From Saccharospirillum sp965652395 (GTDB taxonomy: Bacteria > Pseudomonadota > Gammaproteobacteria > Pseudomonadales > Natronospirillaceae), in NCBI GenBank assembly GCA_965652395.1, contig CBFGUW010000018.1, positions 30,070 to 94,069 on the forward strand: a stretch of DNA of 64,000 nt. The letters are read 5' to 3'. How positions within the stretch are numbered: position 1 is the stretch's first letter; each line of letters opens with the position of its first letter. The position numbers and the translations under genes were made by a program. The notes beneath the pieces are model-generated. The model was not told the origin of the DNA and ran no database searches. It was given only the letters and a program-made list of their open reading frames with translations. Shown piece after piece: positions 1-7,805 of this stretch.

Positions 1-1
1 A

Positions 2-538
<537 letters not shown>

Positions 539-678
539 GGGCACGTTTGAGTATGAGGCCACACATTCCGGCCCGGCCCCTCAGCGATGCAGTAGAAGCC
601 CACTGGCTTCGCGATTTGACGTAACAACCAACACCGGGAAAGCCCATTCCAGGGCCTACACGGTGACGGAGGCGATTC

Positions 679-2124
679 ATGAGTGACATCCTCGTTGTTG
701 AAGACGAAAGCATCATCCGCTCCGCTCTAAAACGACTGCTCGAACGACATCAGTACCGTGTCACCGAAGCCGAATCTGTTACCGAAGCCAGCCAGCACGA
801 CCTCAACCGTTTCGACCTGATCATCACCGACCTGCGCCTTCCGGGTGCCCCCGGCACCGACCTGATCGACATGGCCAAGGGCATCCCCGTTTTGATCATG
901 ACCAGCTACGCCAGCATGCGCTCCGCCGTCGACGCCATGAAAATGGGCGCGGTCGACTACATCGCCAAACCCTTCGATCATGAAGAAATGGTCCGCACCG
1001 TGGGCCGCATTGTCGAAGCCCAGCGCAAACAAAAAGTCCGCATCGAAAACGACGACGACACCGTCGAAGCCGACGAACATCAACCCTATTCCGCCCTGGG
1101 CGACCTGGTTGGCAGTTGCGAGGCCATGCAGCGCCTCTACCGCCGCATCAAGCGCGTCGCCCCGGCCGATGTGACCGTACTGATCCACGGCGAATCCGGC
1201 ACCGGCAAGGAACTCGCCGCCCGGGCCATTCATCAACACAGCCCAAGGCACGACCAGGCACTGGTCAGCGTCAACTGTGCCGCCATTCCCGAAAGCCTGA
1301 TCGAATCCGAACTCTTTGGTCACGAAAAAGGCGCCTTCACCGGCGCCACCGCCACCCGCCAGGGTCTGGTGGAAGCCGCCGAAGGCGGCACCCTCTTTCT
1401 CGACGAGATCGGCGAACTGCCGATGGAAGCCCAGGCCCGGCTGCTGCGGGTGATTCAGGAAAACGAAGTACGCCGTGTCGGCTCGGTTCACGCCCGCACC
1501 GTCGACGTCCGGTTGATCGCCGCCACGCACCGCAACCTCAAGCAACTGGTCAAAGACGGCCGCTTCCGCGAAGACTTGTATTACCGCCTGCAAGTGATCG
1601 AAGTAACACTTCCACCATTACGGGAACGCGGCCAGGACGTGGTCGAAATCGCCGAACATTTGCTCGCCAAGCACTCGCGCCGCCTCAAGATGGAATCACC
1701 AGTCGTCCTCTCCAAGGCCGCCCGCAAGGCACTCGTCAAATACGACTGGCCGGGTAACGTACGGGAACTGGAAAACGCCATTCAACGCTCCTTGATCATG
1801 TGTGACAACGGCGAAATCGGCATCGAAGAACTCGGCGTCGACCAGGGAGACTGGCAAATCCCGGACACCCTGGTCAACCAGGAAAGCAGCCGCGCCCCTC
1901 AAGCCACCAACGGCACCCCCGCCAACCAATCCGACACCGACGAACTCTCCCTCGAAGACTACTTCCAACACTTCGTCCTCGAACACCAGGACAGCATGTC
2001 CGAAACCGAACTCGCCCAAAAACTCGGCATCAGCCGCAAATGCCTATGGGAACGCCGCCAACGCCTTGGTATCCCGCGTCCCAAGAAAAGCGCCAACGGC
2101 AGCTCAGTCAGCGCAGCACAGTGA
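679..2124 (+). CDS. cbrB: NtrC-family sigma-54-dependent response regulator CbrB
   Basis: Two-component activator of RpoN promoters, 481 aa. The receiver domain (about 1-120) has acidic D9, phosphoacceptor D51 in ITDLRLPG, and a conserved Lys in AKPFD. The AAA+ domain (about 145-380) has Walker A GESGTGKE, the sigma-54 contact loop GAFTGA in ELFGHEKGAFTGA, and the arginine-rich end of the family. A Fis-type helix-turn-helix closes the protein (ELAQKLGISRKCLWERRQRL). GGAGG lies before the ATG. The receiver sequence and the position between a kinase and pcnB match Pseudomonas CbrB, which drives carbon-source use, largely by inducing the CrcZ RNA. The sigma-54 promoter and A-rich RNA just downstream fit that role. 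Confidence 0.92.
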   Translation: MSDILVVEDESIIRSALKRLLERHQYRVTEAESVTEASQHDLNRFDLIITDLRLPGAPGTDLIDMAKGIPVLIMTSYASMRSAVDAMKMGAVDYIAKPFDHEEMVRTVGRIVEAQRKQKVRIENDDDTVEADEHQPYSALGDLVGSCEAMQRLYRRIKRVAPADVTVLIHGESGTGKELAARAIHQHSPRHDQALVSVNCAAIPESLIESELFGHEKGAFTGATATRQGLVEAAEGGTLFLDEIGELPMEAQARLLRVIQENEVRRVGSVHARTVDVRLIAATHRNLKQLVKDGRFREDLYYRLQVIEVTLPPLRERGQDVVEIAEHLLAKHSRRLKMESPVVLSKAARKALVKYDWPGNVRELENAIQRSLIMCDNGEIGIEELGVDQGDWQIPDTLVNQESSRAPQATNGTPANQSDTDELSLEDYFQHFVLEHQDSMSETELAQKLGISRKCLWERRQRLGIPRPKKSANGSSVSAAQ

Positions 2125-2131
2125 TTTTGGC

Positions 2132-2166
2132 TTGATGCTTAGCGGGAGACGGAAGACGCTCCCGTT
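2132..2166. repeat. Family B repeat copy 1 (GGGAGACGG type)
   Basis: Seven bases after cbrB stops, the sequence reads CTTGATGCTTAGCGGGAGAC and continues GGAAGACGCTCCC, giving a small hairpin with GGGAG/CTCCC arms. The same words occur after panD, near trxA and after the gene ending at 53875. It may act as a weak terminator. Confidence 0.55.
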
Positions 2167-2241
2167 CTAAGCCCCCATACATACCCACCTGTTTGATGAC
2201 CGCGCTCTCGGTACCCCTATATCTGCGGGCCTCCTAATCAT

Positions 2242-2355
2242 TGTTACCTCCTGTTTCCCGGTAACGGCTCTGCAAACGGCACCGTTTCCCCACCTCTTTC
2301 AACGTTACGTAACACAACCCCAACATTCGTAACATGGCTGCCACTTACGGTAACA
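2242..2355. promoter_or_regulatory. Array of GTTAC/GTAAC boxes upstream of the CrcZ-like RNA
   Basis: Half-sites lie at 2242 (TGTTAC), 2261 (GTAACG), 2303 (CGTTAC), 2309 (GTAACA), 2329 (GTAACA) and 2350 (GTAACA). TGTTAC-N13-GTAAC at 2242-2265 is close to a CbrB-type inverted site, and the last three GTAACA boxes are 20-21 bp apart, so they face one side of the helix. The array sits 75-190 bp before a -24/-12 promoter, the normal place for an NtrC-type activator. Confidence 0.6.
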
Positions 2356-2429
2356 GGACACGGCTTACTAACTGCTTACAAAATAACCACAACAACCTAA
2401 CCTATTGTTTTTAAAGGATTTTCAAAAAC

Positions 2430-2445
2430 TGGCACAAGGACTGCA
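2430..2445 (+). promoter_or_regulatory. Sigma-54 (-24/-12) promoter
   Basis: TGGCACAAGGACTGCA has the GG and GC doublets at the exact RpoN spacing (consensus TGGCAC-N5-TTGCA). Transcription would start near 2456. The upstream GTTAC boxes point to CbrB as activator. Confidence 0.75.
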
Positions 2446-2455
2446 ATTCCTACCG

Positions 2456-2715
2456 CGCAATGCAGGAACGGCCCATCAACAAAAACAAGAACGGGCCAGA
2501 ATCGAAGCGCCCCCGCCCAAAAACAAGAACAAGGGGGCTGCATCACCGAACCAGGGCAATATTTGAAAGAATAAAAAGAACAAGAAGAAGAAAAATAACA
2601 ACAAGAAAAACAAAAATAATAATTCTCTAATAAAAAGAGCAACTAATAATACCAACAAGAAGAAAAAGCCCATTTTCCTGTAGTCATGCTGCTAAGAGCC
2701 GGCCCCGAGCCGGCT
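2456..2715 (+). ncRNA. crcZ: CrcZ-like Hfq/Crc decoy small RNA
   Basis: There is no convincing ORF between cbrB and pcnB, but the strand after the sigma-54 promoter carries at least five A-rich stretches built from AAC, AAG and AAT triplets. Two sit in hairpin loops: a GGCCC/GGGCC stem (2470-2497) and a C-run/G-run stem around 2510-2537. Another lies in a CTCT/AGAG hairpin (about 2625-2639), and long runs lie at 2565-2622 and 2641-2667. In Pseudomonas, CrcZ has the same place, a CbrB/RpoN promoter and several CA motifs that titrate Hfq/Crc and relieve catabolite repression. The 5' end is inferred from the promoter and the 3' end from the GCCGGC hairpin. Confidence 0.75.
2697..2715 (+). terminator. 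Hairpin at the 3' end of the CrcZ-like RNA
   Basis: AGCCGGC / GCCGGCT form a 7-bp stem with a 5-base loop. The tract after it is only moderately T-rich (TTGCTCGTCTCT), with a T5 run about 20 bases on. Likely terminator. Confidence 0.5.
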
Positions 2716-2835
2716 TGCTCGTCTCTGAACCATTCATTTTTATCATTTCCGAGTTTCCTCCCTGTTTACCGCATCGGTTAGGGTTTCGCCTTACCAGGGA
2801 TAATTCTGTGCGGTAACGCCTGCCTCTTCTGGCTA

Positions 2836-2946
2836 GCATCTGGGGGCTGGGTGTGATGCTCGGGGATGTCCGAGGCAGGAGCCGAGGTCAAGCTCCCATG
2901 GAGGGGTTCATAGCGGCCCCGAGCATCACACCCAGCCCCCAGATGC
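2836..2946 (+). repeat. Family A long-hairpin element, copy 1
   Basis: A perfect 30-bp inverted repeat (2836-2865 with 2917-2946) flanks a 51-base loop. The loop shares ATGGAGGGGTTCATAGCG-like sequence with the other copies, but the inner CGCAGCA/TGCTGCG hairpin has decayed. It lies between the CrcZ-like RNA and pcnB. Confidence 0.85.
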
Positions 2947-3031
2947 GGGTTAACACCTCAGAACGTAGAGAATCAACGCCTGTTCCGCTAAACTGCGCGC
3001 TTCCGAATGTAAGCGAGAACACCAATACGTC

Positions 3032-4366
3032 ATGGTAGTGGAATGGATCAAACGCTGGTTACCCCAGAGAGCGAACGGCTCCGCTCTGGTATCCATCCCG
3101 CGGGACAAGCACAGCATCTCCCGTAAGGACATCAGTCACAACGCCCTCAAAGTCCTCTATCGCCTGCACAACGCAGGCTACGAAGGCTTCCTGGTCGGCG
3201 GGTGCGTACGTGACCTGCAACTCGGCCTCAAGCCCAAGGACTTCGACGTCGCCACCGACGCCACCCCCGAACAAGTGCGCAAACTGTTCAGCAACTCCCG
3301 ACTCATCGGGCGGCGTTTCCGCATCGTACACGTCACCTTCGGCCGTGAAATCATCGAAGTCACCACCTTCCGCGGCCGCGCCGACGACGCCGACCCCAAC
3401 GAACAGAAGCAATCCGACGAAGGCCTGCTGCTGCGCGACAACGTCTACGGCTCACTCGAAGAAGACGCCGAACGTCGCGACTTCACCGTCAACGCCCTCT
3501 ACTACACCCCCAAAGACTTCAGTCTCCAGGCCTATGGTTCCGGCCTGCAGGACCTCGACAACCGCATCCTGCGGATTATCGGCGACCCTGAAACCCGCTA
3601 CCGCGAAGACCCGGTCCGAATGATGCGGGCCTTACGCTTCGCCGCCAAGCTCGACTTCAATATCGACCCAGCCACCAAAAACTGCATCGCCGACCTCGCG
3701 CCCCTGTTGAACCACGTCGCCCCGGCACGTCTGTTCGACGAAGTCTTAAAGATGCTCATGTCCGGCCAGGGCCTCACCACCTGGCGGCTGATGCGCGAAT
3801 ACGGCTTGGTCGAACCGCTATTCCCGGAAACCTTCGTCGCCCTCAACGTCGAAAGCGACCGCCACTACGAAGGCTTCATCGAGCAGGCGCTGATCAACAC
3901 CGACCAACGCATCAACCAGGGGAAGCCCGTGACCCCAGCCTTCCTCTACGCCGCCCTACTCTGGCCAGCCGTACGCGAAGACGCCGAACACCGGGTCGCC
4001 ATGGGCACCCCCGAGCAACCCGCCTGGCAACAAGCCATGTCCCAGGTGGTCAGCAACCAGGTGCGCTCCATCGCCATCCCCAAACGCTTCTCCATCCCCA
4101 TGAAGGAGATCTGGGAACTGCAACTCAGATTGCCCAAGCGCACCCCCAAACGCGCCGAACAACTGCTCGGCCACCCCCGCTTCCGCGCCGCCTACGACTT
4201 CCTGCTGCTGCGCGACAGCGCCGGTGAAAAACTCGGCGATCTCGCCAAATGGTGGACCGACTACCAAGAGCAAAACCCCGACATCCGCGCCAACATGGCC
4301 AAAGAAGCCGCCCCGTCACGGCCGCGCAGACGCCGCCGACGGGCACCGATAAAAGACCAGCCGTGA
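3032..4366 (+). CDS. pcnB: Poly(A) polymerase I
   Basis: Adds poly(A) tails to RNA 3' ends and so marks RNA for decay; acts with the degradosome. 444 aa. The nucleotidyltransferase core begins FLVGGCVRDLQLG and contains the metal-binding pair in PKDFDVATDATPEQV, then RRFRIVHVTFG and EIIEVTTFRG, as in E. coli PcnB. The middle has the RNA-binding head (YREDPVRMMRALRFAAKL). The C-terminus is strongly basic (SRPRRRRRRAP), typical of PcnB and not of tRNA CCA-adding enzymes. The start is weakly marked by a ribosome site. The stop overlaps the folK start as GTGA. Confidence 0.95.
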   Translation: MVVEWIKRWLPQRANGSALVSIPRDKHSISRKDISHNALKVLYRLHNAGYEGFLVGGCVRDLQLGLKPKDFDVATDATPEQVRKLFSNSRLIGRRFRIVHVTFGREIIEVTTFRGRADDADPNEQKQSDEGLLLRDNVYGSLEEDAERRDFTVNALYYTPKDFSLQAYGSGLQDLDNRILRIIGDPETRYREDPVRMMRALRFAAKLDFNIDPATKNCIADLAPLLNHVAPARLFDEVLKMLMSGQGLTTWRLMREYGLVEPLFPETFVALNVESDRHYEGFIEQALINTDQRINQGKPVTPAFLYAALLWPAVREDAEHRVAMGTPEQPAWQQAMSQVVSNQVRSIAIPKRFSIPMKEIWELQLRLPKRTPKRAEQLLGHPRFRAAYDFLLLRDSAGEKLGDLAKWWTDYQEQNPDIRANMAKEAAPSRPRRRRRRAPIKDQP

Positions 4367-4839
4367 CACAGGTTTACATCGCACTCGGCAGCAACCTCGG
4401 CGTCCCACGGGAACAACTGTCCCAGGCCATCGACGCCCTGGCAGCGCTGCCGCAAACCAAACTCATCCAAAGCTCCCCCTGGTACCGGACCGCCCCCCTC
4501 GGCGGCCCCCAAGGCCAGCCGGACTACCTCAATGCAGCATGCGAGCTGAAAACCACCCTCGCACCGCTCGACCTGCTCCATGCCCTGCAAGGCATCGAAC
4601 TCCAAGCCGGCCGAATCCGCCTCGAACGGTGGGGGCCCCGTACCCTGGATCTGGACATCATCATTTACGGCACGCTGGAACAGAACGACCCGGAACTGAC
4701 ACTCCCCCACCCCAGAGCCCACGAACGCGCTTTCGTGCTGGCCCCACTGGCCGACTTAAATCCCCTCCTGCCCCTTAGAAGCAAGCCAGTCACCGAGTGG
4801 CTGCTCACCGTAAAAGACCAGGCGATAACCAAAGCCTAG
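4363..4839 (+). CDS. folK: 2-amino-4-hydroxy-6-hydroxymethyldihydropteridine diphosphokinase
   Basis: Transfers pyrophosphate from ATP to hydroxymethyl-dihydropterin in folate synthesis. 158 aa from a GTG that overlaps the pcnB stop (GTGA), so the two are translationally coupled; a longer upstream reading would run inside pcnB and is rejected. YIALGSNLG opens the protein, and RWGPRTLDLDII carries the family signature, followed by LPHPRAHERAFVLAPL. A second FolK-like domain exists at 45192-46064 fused to FolB, so this genome seems to have two. Confidence 0.95.
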   Translation: MTQVYIALGSNLGVPREQLSQAIDALAALPQTKLIQSSPWYRTAPLGGPQGQPDYLNAACELKTTLAPLDLLHALQGIELQAGRIRLERWGPRTLDLDIIIYGTLEQNDPELTLPHPRAHERAFVLAPLADLNPLLPLRSKPVTEWLLTVKDQAITKA

Positions 4840-4854
4840 AGAGCCTGTGAGACA

Positions 4855-4971
4855 GTGCCCGGAGGTGGGGTAGGCCTCTCCAGGGGGAGTTCGCAGCAGG
4901 GATGCTGCGACCTAGCGTACATGGAAGTATTCACAGCGACCCCTGGAGAGGCCTACCCCACTTCCGGGCAC
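4855..4971 (+). repeat. Family A long-hairpin element, copy 2
   Basis: Arms 4855-4886 and 4940-4971 pair over 32 bp with one mismatch. The 53-base loop holds CGCAGCAGGGATGCTGCG (a 7-bp inner hairpin) and ends TTCACAGCGA. It lies between folK and panB. Confidence 0.9.
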
Positions 4972-5127
4972 GAACCACCGCCGCAGAAACACGCTCCACG
5001 GCCCTAGCATTATTGCCTGAATATCAAAACTGACACCCGACCACTCCCGTCAAAACAGCCCATTGCTTGACTTAACCCCACCAAATGGCAACCATTCCGC
5101 TCCACCTGAGAACTTAAGTGAGCGATC

Positions 5128-5925
5128 ATGGCCAAGACACAGACGGTGGCAACCCTGAAACAACGGGTTGCAGATGGGGAAAAATTCACGGTATTGACCG
5201 CTTACGACGCCTCCTTCGCCCACTGCTTTTCCAAACTGGGCATCGACGTCCTGCTGATCGGCGACTCCCTCGGCAACGTCATCCAAGGGCACGGCTCCAC
5301 ACTACCGGTCACCCTCGACGACATGGTCTACCACACCGCCGCCGTAGCCCGAGGCAACCAAGGCGCCCTGCTCATGGCCGACCTGCCCTTCAACAGCTAC
5401 ATCAACCTCGACCAATGCCAGGAAAACTCCGGCCACCTCATGCGCGCCGGGGCTCACATGGTCAAACTCGAAGGCGGAGCCTGGCTCAGCGACCACATCG
5501 TCGCCCTCGGCCGTGCAGGCATCCCAACCTGCATCCACCTCGGCCTCACGCCCCAGTCCGTCAACAAATTCGGCGGCTATAAAGTCCAGGGGCGTGATCA
5601 AGGCGCCGCCCGGCAAATGCTCAACGACGCCAAAGCTCTCAACGAAGCCGGTGCCGACATGCTCCTGCTCGAATGCGTGCCCTCCGACCTCGCCCGCGCC
5701 ATTACCGAAGCCGTCGACATACCCGTTATCGGCATCGGCGCCGGGAACAGCACCGACGGCCAGGTTCTCGTCAGCTACGACATGCTCGGTTTCAACCAGA
5801 ACCGGCTGCCGCGCTTCGTAAAAAACTACATGGCCGAAGCCAATACCATCGAAAACGCGGTTCGTAGCTATATAGAAGATGTGAAGAGCGGCGCTTTTCC
5901 GGCTGTCGAACACAGTTTCGAATAA
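5128..5925 (+). CDS. panB: 3-methyl-2-oxobutanoate hydroxymethyltransferase (ketopantoate synthase)
   Basis: Makes ketopantoate from alpha-ketoisovalerate and methylene-tetrahydrofolate, the first step to pantothenate and CoA. 265 aa, the usual length. It shows the TIM-barrel features of the family: LTAYDASFA, LIGDSLGNVIQGH with the metal-binding Asp, KLEGG, HLGLTPQSVNKFGGYKVQGR, LLLECVP with the catalytic Glu region, and IGIGAG. It precedes panC with a family A hairpin between them, and coaD of the same route lies at 54.2 kb. Confidence 0.96.
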   Translation: MAKTQTVATLKQRVADGEKFTVLTAYDASFAHCFSKLGIDVLLIGDSLGNVIQGHGSTLPVTLDDMVYHTAAVARGNQGALLMADLPFNSYINLDQCQENSGHLMRAGAHMVKLEGGAWLSDHIVALGRAGIPTCIHLGLTPQSVNKFGGYKVQGRDQGAARQMLNDAKALNEAGADMLLLECVPSDLARAITEAVDIPVIGIGAGNSTDGQVLVSYDMLGFNQNRLPRFVKNYMAEANTIENAVRSYIEDVKSGAFPAVEHSFE

Positions 5926-5973
5926 CACCACCTTTGAGGTTCAGTCTGAACCGGAACCCGGCTGCCAAGGCTA

Positions 5974-6086
5974 GTGCGAGGTGGCGGGTGAGGCACTCAA
6001 GGGGAGTCCGCAGCATGGATGCTGCGGCCTAGCTTACAGGGAGGTATTCACAGCGACCCTGGAGGGTCTCACCCGCCACCTCGCAC
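5974..6086 (+). repeat. Family A long-hairpin element, copy 3, inside the panB-panC gap
   Basis: The outer 19 bp of arms 5974-6004 and 6057-6086 pair perfectly; the inner part has three or four mismatches. The loop keeps CGCAGCATGGATGCTGCG and TTCACAGCGA. It occupies most of the 193-bp space between panB and panC, so a shared transcript would carry it. Confidence 0.85.
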
Positions 6087-6118
6087 GGGTTAGAGCACAA
6101 ACTGGAAAGACCACCAAT

Positions 6119-6961
6119 ATGAAAACCGTAGCCACCCTGGAAGACCTTCGCAGCAGCCTGGCCGAGCTAAAAGCCGGCGGCAAAACCGTCGCCTTCGTCC
6201 CCACCATGGGGAACCTTCATGAAGGCCACATGAAACTGGTCGACAAAGCCCGCGAAGAAGCCGACATCGTCGTCGCCTCCATCTTCATCAACCCCACCCA
6301 ATTCGGCGAAAACGAAGACCTCTCCGGCTACCCCCGCACCCTCGAAGAAGACAAGAAAAAACTCATCGCCGAAGGCTGCCACCTGCTCTATACCCCCAAC
6401 AACGCCATCATGTACCCAGAGCCCGACCTCACCCGGGTCGAAGTCAAAAAAATCACCACCCTGCATTGCGGCGCCAGTCGCCCAGGGCACTTTGTCGGCG
6501 TCGCCACCATCGTCCTCAAACTCTTCAACCAGGTCCAACCCGACGTCGCCGTCTTCGGCCTCAAAGACTTCCAACAGTTCACCGTCCTCAAAACCATGGT
6601 CGACAACCTCTTCCTGCCCATCCGAATGATCGGCGTCGACACCGGCCGAGCCGACGACGGCCTCGCGCACAGCTCACGCAACAACTACCTGACTTCCGAC
6701 GAACGCGAAAAAGCCCCGGCTCTCTATCGCATTCTCCGGGAAACCAAAGCCGCCATCGAAGCTGGCGACACCCGATACGCCCAGCTCACTCGTCAGGCCA
6801 AGGAAGCCCTCACCAAAGCAGGTTTCACCCCGGATTATTTCAACATCAGCCGCCGCATCGACCTGGAACCGGCCACCGAGAGCGACCAGGAACTGGTGAT
6901 TCTCGCCGCCGCCTTCCTCGGCAAGGCCCGGCTGATCGACAACATACAGATCGACCGTTGA
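6119..6961 (+). CDS. panC: Pantothenate synthetase (pantoate--beta-alanine ligase)
   Basis: Joins pantoate and beta-alanine with ATP. 280 aa from the ATG at 6119; an upstream in-frame extension runs through the hairpin element and is not coding. The nucleotide-binding motif PTMGNLHEGH is followed by SIFINPTQFGENEDLSGYPR, GASRPGHFVGVATIV, and FGLKDFQQF, all standard. SSRNNYLTSDER is the second ATP-contact region. Its beta-alanine substrate is supplied by panD just downstream. Confidence 0.97.
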   Translation: MKTVATLEDLRSSLAELKAGGKTVAFVPTMGNLHEGHMKLVDKAREEADIVVASIFINPTQFGENEDLSGYPRTLEEDKKKLIAEGCHLLYTPNNAIMYPEPDLTRVEVKKITTLHCGASRPGHFVGVATIVLKLFNQVQPDVAVFGLKDFQQFTVLKTMVDNLFLPIRMIGVDTGRADDGLAHSSRNNYLTSDEREKAPALYRILRETKAAIEAGDTRYAQLTRQAKEALTKAGFTPDYFNISRRIDLEPATESDQELVILAAAFLGKARLIDNIQIDR

Positions 6962-7063
6962 GACACCACCATAAAACGGTCATAATCCGCTCGCCTTAAC
7001 GGCTCTGCCCAATGAGGGTGGATGGCGGGCAACCCCATTCTTTCATCGACAACGAGGTATGCG

Positions 7064-7444
7064 ATGGAACTCATCATGCTTAAGGCCAAACTGCACCAGG
7101 CACGCGTCACCCACGCCGTGCTGGACTATGAAGGCTCCTGCGCCATCGGTGGCGACCTGCTCGATATGGCCGGCATCCGCGAATACGAACAGATTCAAAT
7201 CTACAACGTCAGCAACGGTGAACGCTTCACCACCTACGCCATTCGCGGCGAAGAAGGCTCCGGCATCATCTCCGTCAACGGCGCCGCCGCACACAAAGCC
7301 AAGGTGGGTGACACCGTCATCATCTGCGCCTACGCCAACTTCAGCGAAAAAGAACTCGAAACCTTTAAGCCGCGCATGCTTTATATGAATGCGGATAACA
7401 CTGTTAGTCATACCAGCAATGCCATTCCTGTGCAGTTGGCCTGA
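7064..7444 (+). CDS. panD: Aspartate 1-decarboxylase proenzyme
   Basis: Pyruvoyl enzyme that makes beta-alanine from aspartate. 126 aa from the ATG at 7064, chosen because GAGG lies just before it and MELIMLKAKLHQARVTHA matches the family start. The self-cleavage site is YEG24-S25C, where Ser25 becomes the pyruvoyl group. AYANFSEKE is the conserved later motif. A family B hairpin with a T-rich tail follows. It completes the pantothenate set. Confidence 0.96.
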   Translation: MELIMLKAKLHQARVTHAVLDYEGSCAIGGDLLDMAGIREYEQIQIYNVSNGERFTTYAIRGEEGSGIISVNGAAAHKAKVGDTVIICAYANFSEKELETFKPRMLYMNADNTVSHTSNAIPVQLA

Positions 7445-7495
7445 ATACGCTGCATGCTTGATGGGAGACCTGAAGCAGAACGCTTGATGGGAGAC

Positions 7496-7539
7496 GGGAG
7501 ACGCTGAAAATCCTGGTTTCGCGTCTCCCTTCTATTTTT
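7496..7539 (+). terminator. Family B repeat copy 2 acting as panD terminator
   Basis: GGGAGACGC (7496-7504) pairs perfectly with GCGTCTCCC (7521-7529) and is followed by TTCTATTTTTA. GATGGGAGAC units also precede it from 7460. This is a good intrinsic terminator made from repeat sequence. Confidence 0.7.
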
Positions 7540-7595
7540 AGCAACCGCACTAAACCCACTCCCAATGTCACTAAAATAGCCCAGGTCCCAAACCC

Positions 7596-7647
7596 CAGCG
7601 TCCTGCGTCTCCCGTACAGCGTCTCCCGTCGTACAGCGCCTCCCGCC
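7596..7647. repeat. Family B repeat cluster, opposite orientation
   Basis: Three tandem variants of AGCGTCTCCCGTAC, the reverse complement of the units near 7490. Together they fill the left half of the 361-bp gap before pgi. Confidence 0.55.
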
Positions 7648-7694
7648 TAAAAATGTCATAATCTTTCATAAATCGGTGGTTTTCGGCGTCATTT

Positions 7695-7709
7695 TGTAAT
7701 TAAATTACA
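7695..7709. promoter_or_regulatory. HexR-type operator upstream of pgi
   Basis: TGTAATTAAATTACA is a perfect 15-bp palindrome 97 bp before the pgi start. It is the form described for HexR, the RpiR-family repressor of central sugar metabolism in gammaproteobacteria, which responds to keto-deoxy-phosphogluconate. No hexR gene is in the window. Confidence 0.7.
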
Positions 7710-7805
7710 TCCCGACAAAATTCATGGCTTGAATATGAGCGATGCACCGTCATTAACGCTCACAGGCCCATCCCGCATTCATCCCAAGATCCCTGGAAGG
7801 TAGCG

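Noticed and set aside
727..1593. Long minus-strand frame opposite cbrB
   Set aside because: Shadow of a GC-rich gene; no motif, and cbrB is certain on the other strand.
2397..2642. Minus-strand reading frame rich in Phe, Leu, Cys and Ser across the A-rich region
   Set aside because: It is the antisense of the A-rich CrcZ-like RNA; the low-complexity protein has no ribosome site and no family features.
2853..3038. Small plus-strand frame starting MMLGDVRGR
   Set aside because: It lies within the arms and loop of a family A hairpin and is not conserved with the other copies.
4849..6090. CRISPR-like pair of similar repeats near panB
   Set aside because: These are long inverted repeats with different arms and no regular spacers; part of hairpin family A.
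5926..6118. Riboswitch controlling panC
   Set aside because: The structure belongs to a repeat family found at unrelated genes, so a specific ligand sensor is unlikely.
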